NCBI GenBank assembly: GCA_017409845.1
Contig: JAFQRY010000012.1
Location: 1 to 64,000 of the forward strand
From: Clostridia bacterium
GTDB taxonomy: Bacteria; Bacillota; Clostridia; Oscillospirales; Acutalibacteraceae
Reading direction: 5' to 3'
DNA length: 64,000 nucleotides
Shown: one piece after another, positions 20,229 through 29,241 of the stretch
Layout of the letters: each line of letters opens with the position of its first letter
Numbering within the stretch: position 1 is the stretch's first letter
The notes under the pieces: generated by a model
Databases searched by the model: none
Seen by the model: only the letters and a program-made list of their open reading frames with translations
Told to the model about the DNA's origin: nothing
Position numbers and translations under genes: made by a program

Positions 20229-20389
20229 GTCGGCGACCCGACGACCCTGCACACCGCAAGGTGCTGAAAGATTTTTCAATGAAAAATGAATAATGAATGA
20301 TGAAAAAATTTCGGAAGGGCTCTGCCCTTACCCGAATGTTTTTAATAATAAATGTTTGTGTGTAGGGCGGGATGCCCACATCCCGCCGT
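20229..20389. repeat. Dispersed ~160-bp palindrome-rich repeat, copy 1
   Basis: Starts GTCGGCGACCCGACGACC and ends in a GGCGGGATG/CATCCCGCC hairpin. It is nearly identical to 38334-38493 apart from a short variable hairpin after the first dyad and a few substitutions. Inside are the dyads GTCGG/CCGAC, ATTTTTCA/TGAAAAAT and AAGGGC/GCCCTT. It has no coding sense: small open frames crossing it lack an RBS. The rest of the gap 20150-20537 holds two terminators and a CCTTTTCAAAGGAGGTGG motif that recurs near 47357. Confidence 0.8.
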
Positions 20390-20499
20390 TTAAAATAAAA
20401 AATGAAATTGCACAGTCCTTTTCAAAGGAGGTGGATTTTCGCAAAGCAAAAAGACGGGGGATTGTATTCAGCCTGCTTCCTCAGCGGATAATTGCCGAA

Positions 20500-20531
20500 A
20501 AAACCCATGCCGAAAATCCGGCATGGGTTTT
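20500..20531 (-). terminator. Terminator of the GH89 gene
   Basis: On the minus strand AAAACCCATGCCG pairs with CGGCATGGGTTTT around GATTTT and runs into further T residues. It lies 6 nt past the stop codon of the GH89 gene. Confidence 0.85.
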
Positions 20532-20537
20532 GATGCT

Positions 20538-22643
20538 TTAATCTTCGAGCACGGCTCTTGAGTATTTTTCAATCATGTGACGTGCCGCTTCAACCGTGTT
20601 TTCTTCGCTCGGTGCATCGGGATTTACGGTTGAAAGCCATTTCTTTTCAAATTCGGCATAATTCTTATAGAATTGATTTCCTCTGTAAATATTTCTTTCG
20701 CAATGCTGTTTTCTTGTTGTGGTTGAGAATTTTCTTCTCTTCGGAAATTCATATGCAAGTCTTTCAAAGAAGCTTTGCCAGCGTTTGGAGTAGTATGTTT
20801 TGATAAGGCCGCCCCATTCCTTCCAGGCATAGTCATAGTTGACCGTGTTGTTGACGGGCCCCCATAAAGTAATCTGTGTGAGAAGGTTAAGCTCAAAATT
20901 CTGTTTGTCTTTTTCAGAAAATGCAAGCTCTCCCGCTTCTTTGAGATGTCTGTGAAGAGTGAGCTCGGGTCTTGTCTGAAGAAGAGCGTCAAGCTCATCG
21001 CAGATTTTGAGAAATGCATTCGACGAACGCTCAAAAATACTGACATCACGGTTGTTGAAGCCGTACATTACTTTATCATAAAGATTTGAAACATAGTTGC
21101 TCATGGTCTGCCGTGTAACATCGCAAACATCAAATGCATAGCCGTCCTTTGTTGCGTTTTCGGCGCTGAGAAGGAGCTGTGCTGCTTTGAAAAGTGATTT
21201 GTTATCATAACGAAGCTCTCGGAAATCGTTGGGTGCAGTGTGGTGAAGCTCGGTTGCAGGTCTTGCACATATAACCGAGCCGGTTTCTCTGCCCGTGCAG
21301 TTTTCGCCGTAGCAGGTTTCGCTGAGGAGCTTCATTGCATCAACAAGACATTTTTCTTTGCTGCCGTAGCGGCGGAATGCATAATCACGGAGCCAGTCGT
21401 CAAGGTTTACCGAAGAGTCTTCGGTGAGCATCTGAAAAGCGAGGTCATAGTAAAGCGGATTCTGGAATATGCCTTCCATGAAAAGGCCGGTACCAACGCA
21501 GTTATCGCAATTGAGAGAAGTGTAAGGATTGTCTGCCAGAGCTTTTATGCTGCCGTGAAGGGAGTTGCGGTCGCCGAAATTATGGATATTTCCGAGAATG
21601 AAATCATAGCCCCAGAAATTGTCGTTTTCTTTATATTTTGTTCCATCAAGGTCAAGAATAAGGAGTCTTTCCTTCGGAACGGCTTTGACTATCTGTTCAC
21701 GGAGTGACCAGCTCTGCATAACCCAGACAGAATCCTTGTCAAATTCCTTATATAATGTGTCGATGGCTCTGCCGACCTTCCAGAGATAATCCTTTGTTTT
21801 AACGGCGGGAGCATTTTCATGGAAAGGATCGCATGCATAGTAGTGATATGCTCCGAAAAGCTGACGCTGTTTTTCAAGAAGAGCGGTGCCGAATTTCTTG
21901 AATACGGGGTCAGTCGGGTCAAGCTGATAGGTGATCGGGAAATTGCACCACGAGGGAACCATGCGAAGGCGAACCTTGTTGAAAAGCTTTGTGATTGTCG
22001 AGGGAACAGTGCCTGCAAAGCCCTGCTGAATGGGAGTCATGCCAAGCTCAACCTCACGCTCGATAATCTTTTTGCCGAGTTCAAGGCGGCTTTCAATATA
22101 TTTAACATCGGTAAGGCTGAAATATCCCGTGATGTTTGTCATAAGCTGCCACGGCCAGAAGCCGGGACCTGAAAGAAACGAGAGTGCACCCGTTTCGCTG
22201 TAGGTGAAGTCACGCATGGTGTAATACCATACTGCTTCGCTGCCGACAACGGAAAGCGGCATGTTGATGCCGTTCATTGCCATGAAATCTATCTCTTTTT
22301 CCCATCTGTCCCATTTCCAGAAGGTGAATGAATAGCCGAGGGTGCAGTAATTCATGTATGCACGCTTTTTCTGAGGAATAACCCTGCTGATTTTTCCTTC
22401 AAAAAGGGGAGCGGATGAAACTGAAATTTCCGTGTTGCCGCAATGCGAAAGATTTACTCCGCAATATGCCTTGAGATAGGCATAGTAGCCCATGGCCTGA
22501 CTGATTTTGCAGTCACCGCAAATAATGATTTTGCCGTTTTCACAAAACACCTCATAGGTGTTCTTTCCGTCAACGCTTTCGATATTGCGAAGCTCAAAAG
22601 CATCTGCAATTTCAGGTGTGTTTCTTAAAATAAGATTTTTCAT
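20538..22643 (-). CDS. GH89 alpha-N-acetylglucosaminidase (NAGLU-like), cytoplasmic
   Basis: A 701-residue protein with the hallmarks of glycoside hydrolase family 89, which removes terminal alpha-linked GlcNAc from heparan-type chains or from mucin GlcNAc-alpha-1,4-Gal caps. Visible features are the N-terminal alpha/beta region, NYCTLGYSFTFWKWDRWEKE at about 98-117 followed by NGINMPL, DPFHE with the probable catalytic Glu276, and FMEGIFQNP with the second catalytic Glu390. No signal peptide is seen (it starts MKNLILRNTPE), so it probably acts inside the cell on imported oligosaccharides. GGAG lies about 8 nt upstream of the ATG. It stands alone, divergent from pyrH, with its own terminator. 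The family call is firm; the physiological substrate is inferred. Confidence 0.9.
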   Translation of the reverse strand: MKNLILRNTPEIADAFELRNIESVDGKNTYEVFCENGKIIICGDCKISQAMGYYAYLKAYCGVNLSHCGNTEISVSSAPLFEGKISRVIPQKKRAYMNYCTLGYSFTFWKWDRWEKEIDFMAMNGINMPLSVVGSEAVWYYTMRDFTYSETGALSFLSGPGFWPWQLMTNITGYFSLTDVKYIESRLELGKKIIEREVELGMTPIQQGFAGTVPSTITKLFNKVRLRMVPSWCNFPITYQLDPTDPVFKKFGTALLEKQRQLFGAYHYYACDPFHENAPAVKTKDYLWKVGRAIDTLYKEFDKDSVWVMQSWSLREQIVKAVPKERLLILDLDGTKYKENDNFWGYDFILGNIHNFGDRNSLHGSIKALADNPYTSLNCDNCVGTGLFMEGIFQNPLYYDLAFQMLTEDSSVNLDDWLRDYAFRRYGSKEKCLVDAMKLLSETCYGENCTGRETGSVICARPATELHHTAPNDFRELRYDNKSLFKAAQLLLSAENATKDGYAFDVCDVTRQTMSNYVSNLYDKVMYGFNNRDVSIFERSSNAFLKICDELDALLQTRPELTLHRHLKEAGELAFSEKDKQNFELNLLTQITLWGPVNNTVNYDYAWKEWGGLIKTYYSKRWQSFFERLAYEFPKRRKFSTTTRKQHCERNIYRGNQFYKNYAEFEKKWLSTVNPDAPSEENTVEAARHMIEKYSRAVLED

Positions 22644-22826
22644 TTTGTTCTCCGAAAAAAATATTTATACAAATTCATTATACTATAAAAATATTAAGCA
22701 GGCAAGTTTTTTTGCGAATTAACAGAATGTTAAATAATTTTTGACAGCGATATGTTAAAATTAAGGGCAAAATCATACCGGCAGCAAATAAAATGATAAA
22801 AATTTTCATAAATTATCAAATAATGC

Positions 22827-22855
22827 TTTACACTCAGCTCTAAATAAAGTAAAAT
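22827..22855 (+). promoter_or_regulatory. Candidate sigma-A promoter of the pyrH operon
   Basis: TTTACA (22827-22832) and TAAAAT (22850-22855) are separated by 17 bp, about 35 bp before the pyrH start in the AT-rich divergent gap with the GH89 gene. Confidence 0.5.
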
Positions 22856-22890
22856 ATATATTAATTATAATATAAAAGGCGGTGCTTGAA

Positions 22891-23601
22891 ATGCAACCTG
22901 TTTATAGGCGAATCCTTCTCAAGCTCAGCGGCGAGGTTCTTGCAGGCGGGAAGGGTCACGGCTTTGATTTTGACACTATCAACTCAATCTGCAAATCCGT
23001 CAGCGAGCTGACAAAGCTCGGCGTTGAGGTCGGTCTTGTTGTCGGCGGAGGAAATTTCTGGAGAGGACGCTCGGGCGGCAACATGGACAGAACCCGTGCA
23101 GACCATATCGGCATGCTTGCAACGGTTATGAATTCTCTTGCTCTTGCCGATGCTCTTGAGCAGTTCGGCGTTAATGTCAGAGTTCAGAGTGCAATCGAGA
23201 TGCATCAGATTGCTGAAACCTATATCAGAAACAGAGCTGTCCGTCATCTTGAAAAGGGCAGACTCGTTATCTTTGCGAGCGGAACGGGCAATCCCTTCTT
23301 CTCAACCGATACCTGTGCGGCACTCAGAGCGGCTGAAATCAAGGCAGATATCATTTTCAAGGCAACAAATGTTGACGGCGTTTACGATAAGGACCCCAAC
23401 AAATATCCCGATGCGGTCAAATATGATGTTGTGACACACAGCGAGGTGCTTGAAAAAGACCTCAAGGTAATGGATTCAACGGCAGCGTCACTCTGCCGTG
23501 ACAATAATATTCCGATTCTTGTTTTCAATCTTGAAAATCCGGAAAACATAATCAAAGCAGTTCTCGGTGAAAACATCGGAACAATAGTCAAGGAGGGCTA
23601 A
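22891..23601 (+). CDS. pyrH: UMP kinase PyrH
   Basis: Phosphorylates UMP to UDP with ATP in pyrimidine nucleotide synthesis, as a cytoplasmic hexamer of the amino-acid-kinase fold. Seen are the N-terminal ILLKLSGE, the glycine loop [21 protein letters not shown], the [12 protein letters not shown] motif of the family and a C-terminal GTIVKEG; 236 residues is the usual length. An in-frame GTG at 22882 would add three residues. The ATG is preferred because AAAGGCGG sits 8-10 nt upstream of it. It is the first gene of the pyrH-to-polC run and ends 4 nt before frr. The rpsB-tsf pair that often precedes pyrH is absent here. Confidence 0.96.
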   Translation: MQPVYRRILLKLSGEVLAGGKGHGFDFDTINSICKSVSELTKLGVEVGLVVGGGNFWRGRSGGNMDRTRADHIGMLATVMNSLALADALEQFGVNVRVQSAIEMHQIAETYIRNRAVRHLEKGRLVIFASGTGNPFFSTDTCAALRAAEIKADIIFKATNVDGVYDKDPNKYPDAVKYDVVTHSEVLEKDLKVMDSTAASLCRDNNIPILVFNLENPENIIKAVLGENIGTIVKEG

Positions 23602-23605
23602 TAAT

Positions 23606-24160
23606 ATGCAGACAGTATTCGCAATGGCAGAAGAAAAAATGGGCAAAACCCTTAACGCACTCAAAAATGAATATGCATCAATGAGAGCAGGAAGAGCAAA
23701 CGCTTCCGTTCTTGACAAAATCAAGGTTGACTATTACGGCACACCAACACCCATCAATCAGATGGCTGCTGTGGCTGTTGCAGAGGCAAGAATTCTTACC
23801 ATTCAGCCTTGGGACACCTCAACACTCCACACCATTGAAAAGGCGATTCAGGCATCGGATATCGGCATCAATCCCCAGAATGACGGCAGAATCATCCGTC
23901 TTGTTTTCCCCCAGATTACAGAGGAACGCCGTAAGGACCTCTGCAAGGATGTCAAGAAGCTTGCAGAAGAATCAAAGGTTTCTGTCCGTTCAACAAGACG
24001 CGACTGCATTGACAAGGTAAAGAAGATGGAAAAGGCTTCCGAAATTACCGAGGATGATCTTAAGATTGCAGAAAAGAAGCTTCAGGATATCACCGATAAA
24101 TATGTCAAAGAAATCGAAAAGGCTGCAGACGAAAAAGAAAAGGATATCATGGAAATCTGA
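23606..24160 (+). CDS. frr: Ribosome recycling factor
   Basis: Splits post-termination ribosomes together with EF-G. It has 184 residues, the usual length, with the RRF motifs MRAGRANASVLDKI near the N-terminus, PINQMAAVAVAEARIL in the middle, IRLVFPQITEERRKDL and a basic helical C-terminus. AAGGAGGG lies 8 nt before the start, and the gene follows pyrH by 4 nt, so the pair is cotranscribed and probably translationally coupled. The Lys- and Glu-rich C-terminal helix is normal for the family. Confidence 0.97.
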   Translation: MQTVFAMAEEKMGKTLNALKNEYASMRAGRANASVLDKIKVDYYGTPTPINQMAAVAVAEARILTIQPWDTSTLHTIEKAIQASDIGINPQNDGRIIRLVFPQITEERRKDLCKDVKKLAEESKVSVRSTRRDCIDKVKKMEKASEITEDDLKIAEKKLQDITDKYVKEIEKAADEKEKDIMEI

Positions 24161-24173
24161 TTTTATGTATGTT

Positions 24174-24203
24174 CTGAGAGGGCGGTTGCGGCTGCCCTCT
24201 CAG
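24174..24203 (+). other. Intra-operon stem-loop between frr and uppS
   Basis: CTGAGAGGGC pairs perfectly with GCCCTCTCAG. No T-run follows, so it is more likely an mRNA processing or stability element than a terminator. The uppS RBS lies just beyond it. Confidence 0.45.
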
Positions 24204-24227
24204 ATCCCGCAAACGGAGGTTGAAAAA

Positions 24228-24959
24228 ATGACTAAACAGGAGCTTTCGGAAATCACTTTGCCCCGTCATATCGGAATTATCATGGACGGCAACGGAAGAT
24301 GGGCAAAGCAGAGAGGTCTCAGACGGAGTGAAGGTCATAAGGAAGGTGCAAAGGTTTTCAGAAAAATCTGTGACTATGCCGCCGAAATCGGAATAGAATG
24401 CCTGACCTTCTATGCTTTTTCAACCGAAAACTGGAAACGCCCCGCCGATGAGGTTGAGGCGATAATGAATCTTTTCAGAGACTATCTTTTTGAAGCACAA
24501 GAAAGAGAAGAAGAAAACAACGCAAAGGGAATGCGTATCCGCTATATAGGCGACAGAAAAGCATTGCCCGAGGATATTGTTAATCTTATCACACAGCTTG
24601 AAAATAATTCCGCAGATAAAAACACAATAACAATCAACCTTGCCGTTAACTACGGCGGAAGAGATGAAATTCTTCATTCCGTCAAAGAAATTGCAAAAAA
24701 GGTTGCGGCAGGTGAGCTTGACCCTGAAGAAATAACTTTGAAAAATATAGACGATAATCTCTACACGGCAGGTCTTCCCGACCCTGATCTGATTATCAGA
24801 CCGAGCGGAGAATACCGTCTTTCCAATTTCCTTATCTGGCAGGCAGCATATTCTGAATTCTGGTTTTCGGATATTTTATGGCCTGATTTCACAGCCGGTG
24901 ATCTGGATAAGGCAATTATAGATTACGGCAACAGAAACAGAAGATTCGGAGGTGTGTGA
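24228..24959 (+). CDS. uppS: Undecaprenyl diphosphate synthase (cis-prenyltransferase)
   Basis: Condenses FPP with eight IPP units to give the C55 lipid carrier for peptidoglycan and wall polymers. Visible motifs are HIGIIMDGNGRWAKQRG (catalytic Asp in MDGNGRW), FYAFSTENWKRP, and the C-terminal LIIRPSGEYRLSNFLIWQ with the metal-site Glu in SEFWF. The start at 24228 is chosen because GGAGG precedes it; a longer open frame overlaps frr and has no family support. 243 residues fits. It supplies the same isoprenoid pathway as dxr and ispG downstream. Confidence 0.96.
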   Translation: MTKQELSEITLPRHIGIIMDGNGRWAKQRGLRRSEGHKEGAKVFRKICDYAAEIGIECLTFYAFSTENWKRPADEVEAIMNLFRDYLFEAQEREEENNAKGMRIRYIGDRKALPEDIVNLITQLENNSADKNTITINLAVNYGGRDEILHSVKEIAKKVAAGELDPEEITLKNIDDNLYTAGLPDPDLIIRPSGEYRLSNFLIWQAAYSEFWFSDILWPDFTAGDLDKAIIDYGNRNRRFGGV

Positions 24960-25006
24960 GCAAAACAAATAACTTCAAAAACAAAACGAATTGAGAGTGA
25001 AAAACA

Positions 25007-25876
25007 ATGAAAGTAAGAATTATAACAGGTGTAATAAGTGCACTTATAGTAATAATGCTGCTTGTATTTACGGGCCTCGGCTATCAGGGTGTGATGAGCA
25101 TTCCCATGGGTGCCATTGCAGCAATTGCAGCATATGAAATGATGCGTGTGTCAAAGTGTAAAAACAAGGTGCTGACGGTTGTTTCTATGATAGTTGCGGC
25201 AATCGGTCCGGCATATGTGGACTTCGGACTCCAGAAGTATATCCCCATTCCTCTTTCAACGCTTCTGATAATCTATGTTGTATTATTGCTGATAATAATG
25301 CTTAAATTTTATGAAAAAACAAAGTTTGAGCATGTTGCGCTCGCACTTTTCGGTTCGGTCGCAATTCCCGGAGCTCTCGGAACCTTTTTTAAGGTCAGAG
25401 ACCTCTGCGTTGTTTATCCCGAGCTTTTCCAGCGTTCGCATTGCGTGTTCCTTATTCTCAGTGCAATGTATTGTGCATGGATGAGCGATACATGGGCATA
25501 CTTTGTCGGAAGCAAGTTAGGCAAGCATAAGCTTGCACCCAAAATCAGCCCCAAAAAGTCGGTTGAAGGTGCAATTGGCGGCGTTTTCGGAACAACCCTT
25601 TTCTGCGTTGTAACATATTTTATCTGTGATTACACCTGCTTCCGCAATGATACGCTCAATGTATGGATGGTTCTTCTCGGTGCAATCATTCTTGCAATTC
25701 TCGGCATGTGCGGCGACCTTTCGGCTTCCGTTATCAAGAGAAACTTCGGCGAAAAGGATTTCGGAAATCTTTTCCCCGGTCACGGCGGTGTGCTTGACAG
25801 AATCGACAGCTTCCTTGTAACAATGCCTGCTATGTATGTTATGCTCGAGATCGGTCTTGCAATTGCAGGAAAATAA
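25007..25876 (+). CDS. cdsA: Phosphatidate cytidylyltransferase
   Basis: Makes CDP-diacylglycerol from phosphatidate and CTP, the branch point of phospholipid synthesis, in the membrane. 289 residues with about eight hydrophobic segments and the complete CDS signature near the C-terminus (SASVIKRNFGEKDF then FPGHGGVLDRID). It sits 47 nt after uppS and 32 nt before dxr, in the order typical of Firmicutes. The start is supported by GAGAGTGA about 8 nt upstream. Confidence 0.95.
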   Translation: MKVRIITGVISALIVIMLLVFTGLGYQGVMSIPMGAIAAIAAYEMMRVSKCKNKVLTVVSMIVAAIGPAYVDFGLQKYIPIPLSTLLIIYVVLLLIIMLKFYEKTKFEHVALALFGSVAIPGALGTFFKVRDLCVVYPELFQRSHCVFLILSAMYCAWMSDTWAYFVGSKLGKHKLAPKISPKKSVEGAIGGVFGTTLFCVVTYFICDYTCFRNDTLNVWMVLLGAIILAILGMCGDLSASVIKRNFGEKDFGNLFPGHGGVLDRIDSFLVTMPAMYVMLEIGLAIAGK

Positions 25877-25908
25877 ACCTATTAATTCTCTTTAAGGATT
25901 GATTTAAA

Positions 25909-27054
25909 ATGACCAAAACCCTTGCCGTTCTCGGTTCAACAGGTTCAATAGGGGTTCAGGCTCTTGAAGTGGCAGAGCTTATGGGCTTTGAGGTTCAGGC
26001 TCTGACCGCAAATTCAAGAACGGATATAATTGAGGAACAAATCAGAAAATTCAGTCCCCGCATGGCGGCTGTTGCGGATGAAAAAGCAGCTGCGGATTTA
26101 AAAATCAGAGTTGCGGATACTTCAACAAAAATTCTTGCAGGCAAGCAGGGCGTTGAAGAATGTGCACGCTGCGGTTCCGATACCGTACTCAACAGTATTG
26201 TCGGCATTGCGGGTCTTGCTCCCACTCTTGCGGCGATTGATGAGGGCAGCAATATTGCTCTTGCAAACAAAGAAACTCTTGTTGCAGGCGGAAAAATAGT
26301 GCTTGATGCCGCTGAAAAAAAGGGAGTTTCGATTTTACCCGTTGACAGCGAGCATTCCGCAATTTTTCAGTCACTTCAGGGCTGTCAGAGCAAAAAACAG
26401 ATAAAAAGGCTTATTCTCACCGCATCGGGTGGACCTTTTTTCGGCAAAAAGAAGGAAGAACTTGAAAATGTAACCCTTCAGCAGGCTCTTAATCATCCTA
26501 ACTGGAGCATGGGTGCAAAAATAACCATCGACTCTGCTACAATGATGAACAAGGGATTGGAGCTTATCGAAGCTGCATGGCTTTTCGGAATGAGGGCAGC
26601 GGATATCAGCATCCTTGTTCACAGGCAGAGCATAATTCATTCGCTTGTTGAATATGTTGATAACTCCGTTATTGCACAGCTCGGCGTGCCTGATATGAGA
26701 ATACCCATTCAGTATGCCCTGACTTATCCCGACAGATTTGAAAGTCCCGTAAAGCAGCTTGACCTTGCCAAGGCTGCAACACTTACTTTTGAAGAGCCGG
26801 ATTATGATACCTTTGCCTGCATAAACTTATGCAGAAGGGCTTTTGAAAAGGGCGGACTTTATCCTGCGGCAGTCAATGCGGCAAACGAAAAGGCAAACGA
26901 GCTTTTCAGAAACGGAAAAATAAAATTCCTCGATATTCCCAAGGCTGTTGAGGCAGCATTTGATTACACGGCAGATGTTTCGGATTACACCCTTGAGCAG
27001 GTTTTTGAAACCGACAGTCTCATACGCACCGAAACGGAAAGGTTATTCATATGA
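25909..27054 (+). CDS. dxr: 1-deoxy-D-xylulose 5-phosphate reductoisomerase
   Basis: Second step of the MEP isoprenoid pathway: NADPH-dependent rearrangement and reduction of DXP to MEP. It has the N-terminal NADPH motif LGSTGSIG, NIALANKETLVAGG, the metal-binding PVDSEHSA, TIDSATMMNKGLE, and the C-terminal helical domain; 381 residues. AAGGA lies upstream of the ATG. It overlaps the next gene by 4 nt (ATGA), so translation is coupled. ispG, a later enzyme of the same pathway, is two genes downstream. Confidence 0.97.
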   Translation: MTKTLAVLGSTGSIGVQALEVAELMGFEVQALTANSRTDIIEEQIRKFSPRMAAVADEKAAADLKIRVADTSTKILAGKQGVEECARCGSDTVLNSIVGIAGLAPTLAAIDEGSNIALANKETLVAGGKIVLDAAEKKGVSILPVDSEHSAIFQSLQGCQSKKQIKRLILTASGGPFFGKKKEELENVTLQQALNHPNWSMGAKITIDSATMMNKGLELIEAAWLFGMRAADISILVHRQSIIHSLVEYVDNSVIAQLGVPDMRIPIQYALTYPDRFESPVKQLDLAKAATLTFEEPDYDTFACINLCRRAFEKGGLYPAAVNAANEKANELFRNGKIKFLDIPKAVEAAFDYTADVSDYTLEQVFETDSLIRTETERLFI

Positions 27055-28133
27055 CTTCTATCCCGCTTATAACCGCAGCGGCGGTTTGGGGAAAAGTGTG
27101 GCCGGTTCTTCTTGCCATTCTTTTCTTCGGTTTAATCATAATGTTCCATGAACTCGGACATTTCATTTTCGCAAAGCTTTTCAGGGTTCAGGTAAATGAA
27201 TTTTCCATGGGAATGGGACCCACTCTTCTGAAATTCAAAAAGGGTGAAACCAAATATTCGCTTCGTCTTTTGCCCATCGGCGGTTTCGTCAGCATGGAGG
27301 GCGAGGATGAGGACAGCGAAAACGAAAGAGCATTCTGCAACAAGCCCGTCTGGCAGAGATTCATTATAGTTGCCGCAGGCGGTGTTGTTAACCTCATTAT
27401 GGGTGTTATCATCGTTGCAATCATGCTTTGTCAGTCAGAGCTTATCGGCACTCCCGAAATCCATTCCTTCCACGAAAACGCAGTCAGTGCACAGCACGGT
27501 CTGCAGGTTGATGATAAAATAAAGAAAATCAACGGCAGAGCCGTTTTTTCCGAATATGACATCAGCTTTCTCATGGTCAGGGATGATGACGGCGTTATTG
27601 ATTTTGTTGTTGAAAGAAACGGCAAGGATGTTAAGCTTGACGGCGTTAAGTTTGAAACAAAAGACAACAACGGCACGATGACGATTATTTATGATTTCAT
27701 CATAAAGGGAGTTGAGCCGGGATTTGTTCCCGTTGTCAAAAACGCAGTTCTCGAATCAGTTTCGATTGCGAGGGTGGTGTGGATAAGTCTTCTTGATCTC
27801 GTGACGGGAAGATACGGCATCAACGAGCTTTCAGGTCCTATCGGAACGGTAACCATCATTGCCGATGCGGCTTCAACCGCAACTCAGCAGATGGACTGGA
27901 CCATGCTTCTGATGCTCATGGCACTCATTGCAATCAATATCGGTCTTTTCAATCTCCTTCCGCTTCCTGCACTTGACGGAGGCAGACTTTTCTTCATGGC
28001 GATTGAATTTATTTTCAGAAAGCCTGTTCCGAGAAAATACGAGGGCTGGGTTCATGCTATCGGACTTGTGCTTCTGATGCTTCTTATGGTTGTTATTTCT
28101 TTCAGCGATATTTTAAAGCTGATAAAAGGTTAG
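27051..28133 (+). CDS. rseP: Site-2 intramembrane metalloprotease RseP/RasP
   Basis: Zinc protease that cuts transmembrane anti-sigma factors or leftover signal peptides within the membrane. The first transmembrane helix carries the HExxH motif (MFHELGHFIFAKLF). A PDZ domain follows in the middle (about residues 125-220), and the last helices carry NLLPLPALDGGRLFF with the third zinc ligand Asp. 360 residues is normal. The start overlaps the dxr stop by 4 nt, with AAAGG inside dxr as RBS. Its substrate in this organism cannot be read from the window. Confidence 0.94.
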   Translation: MTSIPLITAAAVWGKVWPVLLAILFFGLIIMFHELGHFIFAKLFRVQVNEFSMGMGPTLLKFKKGETKYSLRLLPIGGFVSMEGEDEDSENERAFCNKPVWQRFIIVAAGGVVNLIMGVIIVAIMLCQSELIGTPEIHSFHENAVSAQHGLQVDDKIKKINGRAVFSEYDISFLMVRDDDGVIDFVVERNGKDVKLDGVKFETKDNNGTMTIIYDFIIKGVEPGFVPVVKNAVLESVSIARVVWISLLDLVTGRYGINELSGPIGTVTIIADAASTATQQMDWTMLLMLMALIAINIGLFNLLPLPALDGGRLFFMAIEFIFRKPVPRKYEGWVHAIGLVLLMLLMVVISFSDILKLIKG

Positions 28134-28143
28134 GTGAATTGTT

Positions 28144-29190
28144 TTGAAACGCAACAGCAAACGGGTTAAGGTCGGCAATATTTATATCGGCGGCGATGCT
28201 CCGATAACCGTTCAGTCAATGCTCAATAAGCCCGCATCCGATATTGAAGGAAGCGTAAAGCAGGCTCTTGAGCTTGAAAAAGCAGGCTGTGAAATAATCC
28301 GTGCCGCGGTGCCCGATATGGCAGCGGTGAAGCTTATCGAAAAGCTAAAGGAAAATCTTAAGGTGCCCGTTGTTGCGGATATTCATTTTGATTACCGTCT
28401 TGCTCTTGCAAGTCTTGATGCCGGAGTTGATAAAATCCGCATCAATCCCGGCAATATCGGCTCCATGGAAAGAGTAAAGGCTGTTGCCGATGCATGCAAA
28501 GCAAAGAATGTTCCAATTCGCATCGGAGTCAATTCGGGCTCACTCGAAAAGGAGCTTCTTGCAAAATACGGCTCGCCCTGCCCCGAAGCACTTGCAGAAA
28601 GTGCACTCAACCATGTTTCGCTCCTTGAGCAGTGCGATTTTGACGATATCGTCATATCAATCAAATCATCATCCGTTCCGACCATGATTGAATCCTACCG
28701 CCTTGTTGCAGGAAAATGCAATTATCCCCTGCATCTCGGCGTAACGGAAGCAGGCACCCACAACATGGCACTCATCAAATCCTCGGTCGGCATCGGTTCT
28801 CTTCTGCTTGAAGAAATCGGCGACACAATCCGTGTTTCCATGACGGATGACCCCGTCAATGAGGTGTCGGCGGCAAACGGAATTCTCAAAGCCTGCGGCC
28901 TTAAAAAAGACGGAGTTGATATCGTTGCATGTCCGACCTGCGGCAGAACTAAAATCGACCTTATAGGTCTTGCCAAAGAGGTTGAGTCAAGACTTTCGGG
29001 CTGCAAAAAGAATATTAAAGTAGCCGTTATGGGCTGTGCGGTCAACGGACCGGGAGAAGCCCGTGAGGCTGATATCGGAATTGCAGGCGGCGACGGCTGT
29101 GCCCTTATTTTCAAAAAGGGTGAAATCGTCTGCAAGGTTCCCGAAAACGAAGCCGTCGATATACTTATTTCGGAAATTGAAAAAATGTAA
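28144..29190 (+). CDS. ispG: 4-hydroxy-3-methylbut-2-enyl diphosphate synthase (IspG)
   Basis: Reductive ring opening of MEcPP to HMBPP in the MEP pathway, using a 4Fe-4S cluster. The short bacterial form is 348 residues. Cluster ligands are visible: Cys263 and Cys266 in ACPTCGRT, Cys298 and Glu305 in MGCAVNGPGEA. The N-terminal TIM barrel shows ADIHFDYRLAL and IRINPGNIG. The start codon is TTG, chosen because TAGGTGA lies about 6 nt upstream and homology begins immediately (KRNSKRVKVGN). It is 10 nt downstream of rseP. Confidence 0.96.
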   Translation: MKRNSKRVKVGNIYIGGDAPITVQSMLNKPASDIEGSVKQALELEKAGCEIIRAAVPDMAAVKLIEKLKENLKVPVVADIHFDYRLALASLDAGVDKIRINPGNIGSMERVKAVADACKAKNVPIRIGVNSGSLEKELLAKYGSPCPEALAESALNHVSLLEQCDFDDIVISIKSSSVPTMIESYRLVAGKCNYPLHLGVTEAGTHNMALIKSSVGIGSLLLEEIGDTIRVSMTDDPVNEVSAANGILKACGLKKDGVDIVACPTCGRTKIDLIGLAKEVESRLSGCKKNIKVAVMGCAVNGPGEAREADIGIAGGDGCALIFKKGEIVCKVPENEAVDILISEIEKM

Positions 29191-29201
29191 ATATGATTAC
29201 G

Positions 29202-29225
29202 GGGCAGAGCAATCTGCCCTATTTT
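29202..29225 (+). terminator. Weak terminator or attenuator between ispG and polC
   Basis: GGGCAGA pairs with TCTGCCC around a GCAA loop, followed by TATTTT. It may lower read-through from the isoprenoid genes into polC. Confidence 0.5.
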
Positions 29226-29241
29226 AAACAACGAGGATAAA

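Noticed and set aside
20293-20541. 82-codon plus-strand frame in the intergenic repeat
   Set aside because: It passes through palindromic repeat and terminator DNA and has no RBS; not a gene.
24054-24227. N-terminal extension of uppS into frr
   Set aside because: Family homology and the GGAGG ribosome-binding site both start at 24228.
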